From contig JADGNZ010000026.1 in assembly GCA_017883205.1 (NCBI GenBank), positions 1 through 64,000 on the forward strand: a stretch of DNA of 64,000 bases, read 5' to 3'. Positions 6,777 through 18,100 of the stretch are shown here, one piece after another. Origin of the DNA: Thermoanaerobaculia bacterium (GTDB lineage: Bacteria > Acidobacteriota > Thermoanaerobaculia > Gp7-AA8). How positions within the stretch are numbered: position 1 is the stretch's first letter; the number at the start of each line of letters is the position of its first letter. The notes under the pieces are model-generated. The model was given only the letters and a program-made list of their open reading frames with translations. It searched no databases and was not told the DNA's origin. The position numbers and the translations under genes are program-made.

Positions 6777-8419
6777 CCCGCTTAGCTTGCTTCTACGTTC
6801 CGATGTTTGCGCTGGCGGCACGGCTGCGCAGCGAGCCCGATCTGCTCCACGAAGCGGTCGGCATCGTCGAAGGGAACGGGAACAATGCACACATCGTCGC
6901 CGCCACGAGACGCGCGCGGCAGAAAGGCATCCACGCGGGACTCTCGCTGACGCAGGCTCGCTCGCTCCTGCCAAAGTTGATCGCCCGCGGCCGTGACGCC
7001 GAATGCGAGCGCACCGCGCAGGAAGCGCTGCTCGAAGTCGCCGAGTCATTCTCGCCACGCGTCGAAGACGCCGGTGAAGGGGTCGTCTTTCTCGATGTGA
7101 CAGGGATGGAGAGGCATTTTGCTGATGTGGGGAGTGACGTAGGTCGGACTCTCCAGTCCGACATCGCGAGCAGTCGGACTAGAGAGTCCGACCTACGTTC
7201 CCAATCCCCCGAGACCCGCCTCGCCCGCGCAGCAATCCGCGCATGCGAAGCGGTCTCGCTGCCGGCGCGCGTCGGCATTGCGGCGAGCAAGCTGGCGGCG
7301 CGCGTGGCGGCGGAGTTGCCGAAGTCGCCGAATGTTGTCGCGGCCGGCGAAGAAGGGACGTTTCTCGCGCCGCTTCCGCTCACGCGTCTTTCGCCGGAGC
7401 TCGAAGCGGCGGCAATGCTGCAGCGTTTCGGGCTCTCATCGATCGGCGACCTGGCCCGGCTCCCGGAAAGCGAGATCGCCAGCCGGCTCGGCGAAGTCGG
7501 GCGCGAGCTTCACTGGGCCGCGCGCGGCATCGATCCGCGGCCCCTCATGTCTCGCGCGCTTCCGCCGGAGTTTCGCGAAGGGATGGAGCTGGAATGGCCG
7601 CTCGTCGCCCTCGAGCCGTTTCTCTTCATCGCCAACGCCGCGCTCGATCGCCTCGCCAAGCGGATGGAGATCCAGGGCTTCGCTTGCAAGCGGCTCGAAT
7701 TCACGCTGACGCTCGATCCCGACGGCTACGACGCTCGCGGTATCGACCTCCCTGCACCGACGCGCGACGTCAAGACGATGCTGACACTGATGCGCCTCGA
7801 TCTCGAGAAGACCCCGCCCGGCGCACCGGTGGTCGGCTTCTCCTTCGTCGCCCACCCTGACAGGCCCCGCCGTGCGCAGCTCTCGCTATTCGGTCCGGCT
7901 GCGATGTCGCCGGAGAAGTTGGCCACCACGATCGCCAAGCTCGTCGCACTCCTCGGCGACGGCCGCGTCGGCATGCCGATGACGGTCGATGGCCATCTCC
8001 CCGAACGTTTTGCCATCAGCGATTTCGATCCTCCCCCACCGCCTGATGTCCGGCGCAAACCGTCGCGTGCGCGCGGCCTGCTCGCTGTCCGCACATTTCG
8101 TCCTCCCATCGCGATCGAAGTGACAACGCGCGAGACGTCGGATAAAGAAACCCAGATCGCCTCAATCCGCACCATCGCCAACTCCCACCCCCCACTCCCC
8201 ACTCCCCACTCCCCGAAACGCGTTGAAGTCGGCGCCACGATCGAGATCGCCGGCACGGTGCGCATTTGCTCCGGCCCATGGCGTGTGGAGGAAGGATGGT
8301 GGAGCGACCGTCCCGATGTCCGCGAGTACTGGGATGTCGAGCTCGAGCGCGGAGGCGTCTATCGACTCTTCCGCGGTATGGCCGAGGATTGGTTCGTTGA
8401 TGCGCGATACGAAATGTAG
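6773..8419 (+). CDS. imuB: ImuB, Y-family polymerase-like protein
   Basis: The 548-residue Y-family polymerase homologue that recruits DnaE2 to the clamp in ImuA/ImuB/DnaE2 mutagenesis. The N-terminus MTRLACFYVPMFALAARL matches ImuB, which lacks the first catalytic carboxylates. GIHAGLSLTQARSLLP, VVFLDVTGMERHF, the HhH region LSSIGDLARLPESEIASRLG and the little-finger part follow. Two stretches are repeat-derived insertions: about residues 122-142 (family D palindrome) and a PPLPTPHSP stretch near residue 470 (family F). Both lie in loops, so the fold could tolerate them. The start overlaps the imuA stop. Confidence 0.88.
   Translation: MTRLACFYVPMFALAARLRSEPDLLHEAVGIVEGNGNNAHIVAATRRARQKGIHAGLSLTQARSLLPKLIARGRDAECERTAQEALLEVAESFSPRVEDAGEGVVFLDVTGMERHFADVGSDVGRTLQSDIASSRTRESDLRSQSPETRLARAAIRACEAVSLPARVGIAASKLAARVAAELPKSPNVVAAGEEGTFLAPLPLTRLSPELEAAAMLQRFGLSSIGDLARLPESEIASRLGEVGRELHWAARGIDPRPLMSRALPPEFREGMELEWPLVALEPFLFIANAALDRLAKRMEIQGFACKRLEFTLTLDPDGYDARGIDLPAPTRDVKTMLTLMRLDLEKTPPGAPVVGFSFVAHPDRPRRAQLSLFGPAAMSPEKLATTIAKLVALLGDGRVGMPMTVDGHLPERFAISDFDPPPPPDVRRKPSRARGLLAVRTFRPPIAIEVTTRETSDKETQIASIRTIANSHPPLPTPHSPKRVEVGATIEIAGTVRICSGPWRVEEGWWSDRPDVREYWDVELERGGVYRLFRGMAEDWFVDARYEM
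7137..7198. repeat. family D palindrome inside imuB
   Basis: ACGTAGGTCGGACTCTCC-type left arm, short loop, then GAGAGTCCGACCTACGT. It is in frame within imuB and adds about 20 residues. Full copies lie at 36968-37049 and several at 47262-47403. Confidence 0.85.
8178..8216. repeat. family F tandem repeat (CCCCACTCCCCACTCC) in imuB
   Basis: A short direct repeat of CCCCACT units in frame in the C-terminal part of imuB. Related G-rich or C-rich runs occur at 32939-32970, 33689-33722 and 47123-47150. Confidence 0.6.
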
Positions 8420-8428
8420 TGACTGAGT

Positions 8429-8504
8429 GATCCGCAGATGACGCAGATGAGCGCAGATAAAGGCGGCAACCGGCATCTGCGCCTATCTGCGTCATCTGCG
8501 GATC
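8429..8504. repeat. family C palindrome carrying the dnaE2 start
   Basis: GATCCGCAGATGACGCAGAT and its complement form a near-perfect palindrome, each arm repeating a GCAGATGA unit. It spans the imuB-dnaE2 junction and contains the only ATG codons in frame upstream of the conserved part of dnaE2. Confidence 0.85.
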
Positions 8505-11500
8505 AAAAGAAAGCACGGCCATACGCAGAGCTGCGATCGGCTAGCGCGTTTTCCTTTCTCGACGGTGCGAGTCTTCCCGAGGATTTGATTCACAACGCCG
8601 CGCAAAAAAATATCCCGGCGATGGCGCTCATCGACACGAACGGCGTCTACGGTGCGCCGCGGTTTTACGGGGCGGCGAAGAAGGCGGGGGTGCGCGCGAT
8701 CGTCGGCGCCGAGGTCGTGCTCGGGAACGAGCAGCAAAAGCCGGGACTGACCCTCACGCGCATGGACGCCGCGCGCTCGAATGCGCGCGAAACGCGGCTC
8801 ACGCTTCTCGTCGAAAGCCATACCGGCTACCGCAATCTCTGCAAGCTCCTCACTGCCGGCGCGCTCGACCGCCCGAAGGCACAAGCGCGATTCACGTGGG
8901 ATCTCATCGCGCAGCACGCCGAGGGTCTTCATTGCATCACCGGCGGCGATGAAGGACCGCTGGCGCATGCGCTGGCGAAGAGTGGTGTCGACGATGCTGA
9001 AAAACTGCTGCACAAGATCAGTGGCATCTTCAAAGGGCGCACGCACATCGAGCTGCAGCGCCATCATCGGCGCGACGAAGAGCATCGCAACATCGTCCTC
9101 GTCGATCTTGCCCGCCGCTTTCACCTCCCGCTCATCGCCACGAACGGCGTTCGCTATGCAAGTGCTGCGGACAAAGAGCTGCACGACGTCCTCACCTGCA
9201 TCCGGGAAGGAAAGCATGTCGACAGCGCCGGCCGGCTCCTCGGCGTGAACCGCGAGCGCTTCATCAAAGGTGCGGATGAGATGGCCGTGCTCTTCGCCGA
9301 TCTCCCCGAGGCGCTCGATGGTGCCTGGAAACTCGCCAATACGCTCGACTTCACGCTGGCCAACCTCGGCTACCAATTCCCTGAGTACCCAGTGCCCAAC
9401 GGCGAGTCGCCCATGTCGTTCCTTCGCAAGATCGCATGGAACGGCGCGACCACGCGCTTTCGTCCGCTGACCGCCAAAGCACAGGCGCAGATCGAAAAGG
9501 AGCTGGCTACGATCGAGAAACTCGACCTGGCCGGCTACTTCCTCATCGTCTGGGACATCGTGCAGTTCTGTCAGCGCGAGAAGATTCTCGTGCAGGGACG
9601 CGGCTCGGCGGCCAACAGCGCGGTCTGTTACGCGCTCGGCATCACCGCAGTCGATCCGGTTTCGATGGAGCTGCTGTTCGAGCGTTTTCTATCCGAGGAG
9701 CGGGGCGAGTGGCCGGACATCGATCTCGATCTGCCGTCGGGCGATCAACGCGAGCGCGTCATCCAGCACGTTTACCAAACGTACGGCGTGTACGGCTCGG
9801 CCATGACCGCGAACGTCATCACGTATCGCGACCGCTCCTCGGCGCGCGAGGTCGGCAAAGCGCTCGGCTTCTCGCTCGAACAGGCCGACAAACTCTCCAA
9901 GACGCTCGGCACATGGAACTTCGGCGAGATCCGCGAGCGGATGGAGTCGATGCCGCAGGAGCTCGCCGGAGCAGGCTTCGACCCGACCGATCTGCGCGTG
10001 CAGCACTTCATGCGTCTTCAACTGCAGATCCAGAATCTGCCGCGTCACCTCGGCCAACACTCAGGCGGCATGGTGATGGCCCGCGGCCGTCTCGATGAAG
10101 TCGTGCCGCTCGAGCCGGCAGCCATGCCCGGCCGCGTCGTCATTCAGTGGGACAAAGACGACTGCGCGGACCTCGGCATCATCAAAGTCGACCTCCTCGG
10201 CCTCGGCATGCTTGCAGCGATCGAAGAAATGCTCCCGCTCATCCGCACGAACGAAGGCATCGATGTCGACCTCGCGCATCTGCCACAGGACGACAAGCGC
10301 GTCTACAAGATGCTCAACGAAGCGGATACGGTGGGCATGTTTCAGGTCGAGAGCCGCGCGCAGATGGCGTCGCTGCCGCGCAATGCACCGGCGAAGTTTT
10401 ACGACATCGTCGTTCAGGTGGCCATCATCCGTCCCGGCCCGATCGTCGGCGGCATGGTCAAACCATTCTTCGACCGCCGTCAGGGCAAAGCGCCGCTCGA
10501 GTATCCGCACCCGTGTCTCGAACCGATCCTCCGCCGAACGCTCGGCGTGCCGTTGTTTCAAGAGCAACTTCTCCGCATCGCCATGGTGGCCGCCGACTTC
10601 ACCGGCGGCGAGGCAGAAGAGTTGCGCCGCGCCATGGGCTTCAAACGATCGATGGAGCGGATGGGCGAGATCAAAAAGCGGCTGCGCTCGGGCATGACAA
10701 AGAACGGCATCGATCTGCCGGCGCAGGATCAGATCGTGAAGTCGATCACGTCGTTTGCGTTGTACGGCTTCCCCGAATCGCACGCGGCCAGCTTCGCGCT
10801 GATCGCTTACGCCAGCGCGTACCTGAAAGCGCATCATCCTGCCGCGTTCTACACCGCGCTGATGAACGCGTGGCCGATGGGCTTCTATCATCCCGCAACG
10901 CTGATCAAGGATGCAGAGCGCCACGGAGTGACGGTGCTGCCGATCGATGTGAACCACTCCGGCTGGCATTGCCGCTGGGAGCGCGGCGCGGTCCGCCTCG
11001 GCATGAAGTTCGTGAAGGGATTACGAGAGTCGGCGGCGCGATCGATCGAAGCGTCTTCCCCATTTAGAAACGCCGACGATCTTGCGCGCCGGGCGATGCT
11101 GCGCGACGATCAACTCACCAAGCTCGCCTTCGCCGGCGCCCTCGCCTCCCTCGGCCTCAAACGCCGCGCGTCACTCTGGCAGGCAGCACAGGCAGCGAAG
11201 GCGGCGGGCGAGCTATTCGAAGGCGTTGCGCCGTCCTCAACGGAATCCCCTCTCGATGAGATGGCGCCGGGCGAGGAGACGCTCGCCGACTACGCGGCGA
11301 TGGATCTGACGACGGGCCTTCACCTGCTATCGCACTTCCGTCCGCAACTGGCACGCGATGGCGTCTTCACCGCAAAGCAACTGACGAAACTGGCGAATGG
11401 AAGACGCGTCGCCACCGCCGGCGCAGTCATCGTCCGTCAGCGTCCGGGAACCGCAAAGGGATTCGTTTTCCTGACGCTCGAAGATGAAACCGGTATCTCA

Positions 11501-11674
11501 CAAGCGATCGTGAAGCCTGCTCTCTTCCGCGATCATCGCGCGCTCATCGTCGGTTCGCCGGGCCTGATCGTCGAAGGCGTACTGCAGAACGAGGATGGCC
11601 AGTGCTCCGTGCGCGCGGACAAATTCTGGTCGCTGGACGGAATCGGCGAAATGGCGAGCCACGACTTCCATTGA
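8438..11674 (+). CDS. dnaE2: error-prone DNA polymerase DnaE2 (ImuC)
   Basis: The catalytic subunit of the SOS mutasome: a C-family polymerase alpha of 1078 residues, normal for DnaE2. PHP domain, then the palm with PDIDLDLPSGDQRERV (catalytic aspartates) near residue 427, QGRGSAANS upstream, FQEQLLRIAM and the AMGFKRSMERMG finger, then a C-terminal OB fold. In the PHP region the usual ELHCHS metal motif reads ELRSAS, so the exonuclease/PHP site is lost. The ATG start lies inside a family C palindrome; the first ~27 residues are repeat-encoded before the conserved YAEL. The start is 18 bp after imuB. Confidence 0.93.
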   Translation: MTQMSADKGGNRHLRLSASSADQKKARPYAELRSASAFSFLDGASLPEDLIHNAAQKNIPAMALIDTNGVYGAPRFYGAAKKAGVRAIVGAEVVLGNEQQKPGLTLTRMDAARSNARETRLTLLVESHTGYRNLCKLLTAGALDRPKAQARFTWDLIAQHAEGLHCITGGDEGPLAHALAKSGVDDAEKLLHKISGIFKGRTHIELQRHHRRDEEHRNIVLVDLARRFHLPLIATNGVRYASAADKELHDVLTCIREGKHVDSAGRLLGVNRERFIKGADEMAVLFADLPEALDGAWKLANTLDFTLANLGYQFPEYPVPNGESPMSFLRKIAWNGATTRFRPLTAKAQAQIEKELATIEKLDLAGYFLIVWDIVQFCQREKILVQGRGSAANSAVCYALGITAVDPVSMELLFERFLSEERGEWPDIDLDLPSGDQRERVIQHVYQTYGVYGSAMTANVITYRDRSSAREVGKALGFSLEQADKLSKTLGTWNFGEIRERMESMPQELAGAGFDPTDLRVQHFMRLQLQIQNLPRHLGQHSGGMVMARGRLDEVVPLEPAAMPGRVVIQWDKDDCADLGIIKVDLLGLGMLAAIEEMLPLIRTNEGIDVDLAHLPQDDKRVYKMLNEADTVGMFQVESRAQMASLPRNAPAKFYDIVVQVAIIRPGPIVGGMVKPFFDRRQGKAPLEYPHPCLEPILRRTLGVPLFQEQLLRIAMVAADFTGGEAEELRRAMGFKRSMERMGEIKKRLRSGMTKNGIDLPAQDQIVKSITSFALYGFPESHAASFALIAYASAYLKAHHPAAFYTALMNAWPMGFYHPATLIKDAERHGVTVLPIDVNHSGWHCRWERGAVRLGMKFVKGLRESAARSIEASSPFRNADDLARRAMLRDDQLTKLAFAGALASLGLKRRASLWQAAQAAKAAGELFEGVAPSSTESPLDEMAPGEETLADYAAMDLTTGLHLLSHFRPQLARDGVFTAKQLTKLANGRRVATAGAVIVRQRPGTAKGFVFLTLEDETGISQAIVKPALFRDHRALIVGSPGLIVEGVLQNEDGQCSVRADKFWSLDGIGEMASHDFH

Positions 11675-11714
11675 ATACGGCTCACTCCTTCTTGCCACCT
11701 CGCAGCCATTCGAG

Positions 11715-12060
11715 ACTGCTCCGATGACCATGTCTGCCCCGGTCTCGGCGCGGCAACGGAGAAGCTTCGGGATTTCGCTGGGAAGGTGCTGCCCATCGGC
11801 ATCGACGCCAATGACGCTGTCGAAGCCGTAACCGAGCGCCCATGAGAATCCCGTCTTCATGGCCCCTCCTTTGCCGCGCCGCTGACGGTGCCGCAACACG
11901 AAGGCTCTTGCGCGGCGGCGGCGCTCGCCGTGCGGTCAATCGAACCGTCATCGACGACGACGACAACATCTTTGATCTCGCTCCTGCAGGCGCGAACGAC
12001 CGCCTCGATCGTACGCTCCGCATTCAGGGCCGGAATCACTACCGCAAATCGTTCGCTCAC
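11715..12060 (-). pseudogene. broken family 2 glycosyltransferase
   Basis: Two frames together give the N-terminal part of a DPM1-type glycosyltransferase. Frame one (from 12060) reads FAVVIPALNAERTIEAV and VVVDDGSIDRT. Near 11890 the match shifts frame and continues as VLRHRQRRGKGGAMKTGF then VIGVDADGQHLP and GADMVIGA. After that homology stops, close to the end of dnaE2. The gene is therefore both frameshifted and truncated: about 115 of the expected 220 or more residues survive. The DxD (DAD) is intact. A sequencing error could explain the frameshift but not the truncation. Confidence 0.7.
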
Positions 12061-12115
12061 AGCCCCTCGACAACGCAGGGCGGCGAGCAGATTTCTGTCT
12101 GCTCGCCGCCGATGC

Positions 12116-15100
12116 TCATGGACGGAGTTTCATCGTCGGATCGCCGAAGAGGATCCACGACTTGCGAACGTCGGGATCGGTAGCGGCGAATTTCGCTCGC
12201 GTAACGGCATCGCCGAGCGAGAGATTGACATCCGTGCGGAACAGTTGCTGGAACAGTGCGCGGCCCATCAAAGCCTGCTGATCCGGCTGGGTCAATGTCG
12301 ATGACGCCCACACTGCGACCGCTCCGCCATTCGGTGCCTTCAGCAACGCCTCGGCGAGGCTTTCCGAGAAGACATCGTGGAAGTAACCATTCAGGCAGTT
12401 CAACGTGATCACCACCGGAAGCTTGCTCCCATTGGTCAATGCGCTGGCGTCGGAAGAGACGAACACGTTCTCTGCCCACATCTCGATCGAAGCGTGACCG
12501 ATATACGTGGTGATCAATGAGCCGTTGTTCATTGCATTGACGACGTCGGAGTGCGCCGAGCTCGTCGTCGAGAAGTCGATGGTCTGGCTGGTTATCGAAG
12601 CCGGCATCAGCTTCGCCAGCGACTTTGCGACACCGACGAAGTCGAAGTCCACCGGCGCGTCGGCTACAAAGAGCGCACTCTTCGACCATGCACCACTCGG
12701 TGTTCCTCTCGATGTGATCTTGCCGATTACAAGCGACGCCTCGTCGGGAGTGCGAACCGGAATACGGCCAATAGGGATGTCAGCGATGCCGTCTCCATTG
12801 ATGTCCGAGAACCAGTCATCGGACGCCGTCTTCTGATAAGTCGTCGCTACGAGCTTCGTCGGCACGTAGTCGACCGACCCAAAACCGAAGTAGTCGCGCG
12901 GATCGATGCTGGCATCGCCGAGGAGCAACCCAGCAGAGGGGGTACGCTTCCAGCTCGCCGCCAGTTTGAAAAACGAACGAATCGCTTCCGGGGAGCGAAT
13001 ACCAAAATTGAACTCATCGTAGAGGTCTACCACATCGACGATCGTTGTCGCGGTTCCCTGAGCGTCTCGAACTGCCTTCAATTTCGCCGCTGCGGTAGTG
13101 AACAATTTGTTGCTGATAATGTAGAAGTCCGCAGGGCCTTTCGCACCGTTGCTGTTCCCGTTGGTATCGCTCAATGAGGACGGTGTATTGATGGCCAGCT
13201 CTGCCGGTGTGAGCAGCCGGGTATTGTCGAAGGCAAGAACGGTACGCGCGTTTCCGGCCAGGGTCGTGAACTTTGCTGCGAAGCCGCCTTGCGGATCGGC
13301 GGACACGGCCGTTTGAAGCTCCGTTGGGTGCTGCGAATCTGTAATGTCGAAAGCGCGGACCGCATTGGTACCGAAGCCGCCGATCGTCACCGCTCTTCCG
13401 CCAGGCAGATTGACGTCGAGTGCGCCATTGTCTGCTCGTAGAAGGTGCTGATAGGTGAGCTTCGCCTTGACGATCAGACTGACGTCATCATCGCCATTCA
13501 GTGAGGTGAGCGCGAAATTATTCACGCCTGCAGTCAGCCATGACTGCGGGAATTGGAACGTGAACGCGCGTTGCTCCGTCTTCTCGAGCGTCGCGGTGCC
13601 GATGCTGTGCCCATTGATCGCAACATCAATGCGGTGCGACATGTTGAGACCGCCCTGAATCAGAACGTATAGCGAGGCATTGCCTCCGTACGAGGTGTCC
13701 AGGTTGCTGACAGTCATTGGCTCGGTTGTGGTCCAGCTCCCGATTACCTGGCCAAAGAAGTTTCCTTCGTCGCCGTTGGTGGTCAGCCCGGCGAAGAAGA
13801 GACTTCGTTCGGTTCGCTGGCCTACGAAGGGGACACTTCCTGTGATCGGGTCGCCGCCCTTGACCTTTGAGACTGTTACGTTCTTCTCGCTGCCATTCTT
13901 CGGCCGGAGCCAGTACGTGCGAGCACCCGTTGAGATGGAGTCGAGGGGATAACCGTAAAACTCGATCGCATCATTCGCGTCGAACTTGCCGTCACCACCG
14001 TCATCGACAATGATCGACTGCTCCATACCCATCATGTAGAGCGAAAGGTGAAGATCTGATCCCGGATCGAAGCCCGCAGCCGCCATCGCCGCGCGCGTCA
14101 ACCGGTACCAGCCTTCCTGTGTTACGAAAATCTTCAGGCCGCTGTCGGCCGCAAGATCGAGTTGCTGCTTGTATTGCGCTGCGGTAGCGGCCTCCAGAGC
14201 GGTAGTGTGAGCAGCGCCGAAGCCATCAGGTGAAGTGAACACCTCACCATTTGCACCGAGACCCGGAAGTGGCGTCGTGTTGGGATCACCGACTGTCACG
14301 CCAGGAATCGGCGAAACCGGTCCATGCATCGTGTGTTTTCCGGCCGTATCGACATCCTCCAGCCAGTACTGCGCGAATGTGCCCGAGTCGAGCTTGTCGT
14401 CATACCGATAGTCGTGGCCAGCCTCGGAGTCGTTTTCCTTCGACTGCAGGGCCGTTCCGGCGATGAGGTGTTTATTGATTTTAGTCTGCTGCCCGCCAAT
14501 ATCCCTATAGAGATTGAAACCGAGGTTGTCGGATTCGAAGCTCGTCTGCCACGTAATGCGGACCTTCTTGTTGTCCTGCGTCACAGTGAAGTCGCGGAGA
14601 CGAACGAGCGTGACCGCGAGGACCGTCGTGTTGGCGGTAGATGAGTTGTTTCCCGGAACCGGATCGGGCTGCGTTGCCGTCACGGTGGCCGTGTTTGGGA
14701 TTACCCCAGTCACGGACGTCCGGACGATGAGGTCGACGAATTGCGAGTTGCCGACTGCCAATGTGCCCAGAGAGCAGGTGATCGTTGTTGTGCCGCTGCA
14801 GGTTCCAATACTCGGGTTCACGGAGACAAGAGTCATGCTTGCCGGCAACGTGTCGCTGACTTGTACGGTGGTCGCTATCGCTGGCCCGTTGTTGGTAACC
14901 GTCAGGCGATAGGTAACGAGTTGGCCGACGCCCACAGGATCAGGGGAATCCGTTTTGACGATGGCGACATCGGCGTTTGTGCGCGCCGTTACCAGTGTCG
15001 TCGCCGTGGCCGAGTCGTTGGGCGCGATGCTATTGGTCGAGGTCGTGCTGATCGTCGCCGTAGTGGTGAGCGTCGTGCCCGAAGCCGTGCCGTTGTTCAC

Positions 15101-18100
15101 TTGAACCACCGGATTGAACGTTGCGCTTGCGCCGGAGGCCAGAGATGCGATTGTGCAGGTGATCGTGCCGCCGGAGCCAACGGCGGGCGGAGTGCAGGCC
15201 CAGCCCCCGGGCACGACGAGCGATTGGAAGTTCGTCCCGGCCGGCAGCGGAATCGTCACGATGATGTTCGCGGCGGCCGCCGGTCCGTTGTTTGTGGCCA
15301 CCGCTGTGTAGCTGTAGTTCTGGCCCGGCTGGACGGGATCGGTACTGTCGGTGAGTGTGATGCCTACATCGCCACCGTTCACCACCGTGGAGGTGATGCT
15401 GGTAGCGTTGTTGGGCAGGTAGGAATCGGGGGCTGTGGTAGCGACGCTCGGCGATGCGGTGATCGAGGTACCGCCTGCGGTGCCCGCATTCACTTTCAAC
15501 GTCAATGGCATACTTACGCTTGCCCCGGACGCCATCGTCGGCCCACTGCAGCTGATCGTTCCAGTTCCACCGATTGCGGGTTGCGTTGGGCACGACCATC
15601 CGGCGGGAGGTGTGATGCCTTGGAACGTCGTGTTCGGCGGCGTCGTGATTGTGTAGCTTGGGCTGGTCGCATTCTCCGACCCATTGTTCGTGATGACCTG
15701 GGTATAGACGATGTTCCCACCAGCCACCGGATAATTCGTGTTCTGTGCGATCGTGATCGCCAGATCCGCATAGTAGCCAGGTCCGGCCTTAACGAGGGCA
15801 GTAGCAGTCGCTTGATTGTTCGACGGGTTGGAATCGGGCGTGTTGCTCGAGACCGAGTTCGTTTCCGACAATACATAGCCCGGAGGGACGTTCACGTCGA
15901 TCGTGGTTACGAGCGAGAAGTTCGCCGTGGCGCCGTTTGCGAGCGTAGGGGTTGTGCAAATGATCGTCCCTATGGAGCCGACCGCCGGGGATGCAGGAAC
16001 GCACGTCCAGCCTGCGGGAATGCTCATCGAGGCGAATGTCGTGCTGGCAGGAATCGGCATCATGTAGACGACGCCGTCGGCCGGGCTGGGACCGTTGTTC
16101 GTAACGGTTTGCGTGAAGGTAACGTTATTACCTGTTGTCTGCACGCCGGGGCTGGCTACATTCGTGACCGCCAGATCGGCGATCGCGCATGTCGCACCAT
16201 CGCCGCCGGGCAGAACGTTGTTGCCCGTGATCATCTCCACGACCCCGATCGTGCCGGGCTGCGCGCCATAGTGATCGTTGGCTGTCGTCGTCAATCCATT
16301 CGAGCCGCCGGAGACGTCCGTCGAGGCTCCAGCGGACGACAGAAGGATGTACCCGCCGCCACCGCCGCCTCCAGGTCCGTGACGCTCGCCGGGGCTTCCG
16401 GCTGGCGCTGTGGTCAGCCATGTATTGCCGCCGTTTCCTCCCTTGGCCTGAACCGTCAGGCCGGAGAGGGTTCCCATCTGCGTCGTCACGAGCACCGATC
16501 CGCCTGCGCCGCCGCCACCCGCACCATCACGGCCGGTGTTGTAGGCGTTCAATCCGTTTGCGGTCAGAGTGGCCGTGCCGGTGGCATTCAGGGCGCGGAT
16601 GATGATGATTCCGCCGCCATTGGCGCCGCTGCTGTAGTAGCCATTCGCGCCGGCTTCCGTGTCCGCCCAATCGCCGGCCACATTCACCCGGCAGGTAGGC
16701 GGAGCAACGCATGTCTCGGCCGACGCATTATTGGTAGTGCCCGCACCGCCGCCACCACCCAGGTCGATGCGCGTGAGACGCGGGGAAATCGGGCCTCCGC
16801 CCTGGCCGCCGGACGGGCAATTGCAATTCCAGCCGTTGCCTCCCGCGCCGCCCGAACCACCGTTCGCGCCGCCGCCGCCGCCGCTGTTGTCGTCATTCGC
16901 CGGAGGGTCGCCGTCTGTCGAGCCGCCGCCAGCGCTTCCCGGCGCGCCTCGGCCATAACTGCCGGCGACGTAACCTTCAACTCCCGTGTTGAGCGGCGCG
17001 TTTCCTGACGTCGGAGCTCCGATCGTCGCGCCGTGCTGATACACGTAGTGCGGCGTTCCGCTGATGCCTTCACCCTTCGATCCATTCGTCGTCAGCGTCG
17101 ACAACGTACGGAAATCGGTGGATGCCAGACCGGCAGTGGCATCGCCCGTCAGGACACGTCCCCCACCGCCTCGGAATCCCATGCCGTCAACGGAGACTGT
17201 GGCACCACCCATGGTCACCGTACCGCTGACGTCGATCGCCAGAACGCCGCCGGTCGCGCCGTTCCAGGCAAGCGCAGTCAGTGTCGAGGTCAGTGTCGCA
17301 GTCGTGTATTGCGGAACACGGATGATCTGGTACGTGCGCTGTCCCTGGGTAGTGGTACTGGCGAACGGCTGGTTGGTGTAGCTATAAAGGAGGCCACCTC
17401 CGGCGCCGCCGCCGGTGAAGGTGAACGCGCCTGCCGCGCCCGTGACCGTGTTGGTCGCGACCACGTACTCCCATCGTCCCGCGTTGTTGAGGCTCGTCGC
17501 AGCACCGCTGCCGGTTCCGGTGGCTCTCGTCGAGCCCGTGCCTTCACCGTAGGTTTCATCATTGGTGGTATCGAATGCCGCATCCTGCATCTGCATGACG
17601 ATGACGAGATCACCGGCATTGATGTTGATCCCTGCTGCACCTGCGGCACGCGCACCAACGTTGAACGTGGTAGCGCCGGTGGCGACACTGGTCGTGCTTC
17701 CCGGCCAGTAATCATTCTTGATTCCCGTGAGGGTTCCGCCCGCACCATCCTTGCCAGGATTCGCGCAGATCTTTCCTTCGGCGAGTGTACGGACAGTCTC
17801 CGAGGAGGTCGGCGTTGCCCCGCCGGTGTAAGTGAGCGTGGCAACGTTCGCGACCGTACCCGCCGTGGTGGGTACCACGGTGATCGTGAAGGAAGCAGAG
17901 GTCGCGCCGGCGGCCAGCGCGCCGACGTTACAGGTCACCGGACCTGTACCCGTGCAGCCGGTCTGCGAAACGAACGTGCTACCGGCGGGGATCGCATCCG
18001 TGATCGTCACGCCGGCGACTGCCGCGGCGCTGTAGTTGGTCGCACTGAGCGTGTAGGTAACGGTGTCTCCGGTCTTGACGACGTCCGCGGACGCAGTCTT

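Noticed and set aside
11715-12060. Glycosyltransferase break as a programmed frameshift
   Set aside because: There is no slippery heptamer, and homology ends soon after the shift, so decay is the simpler reading.
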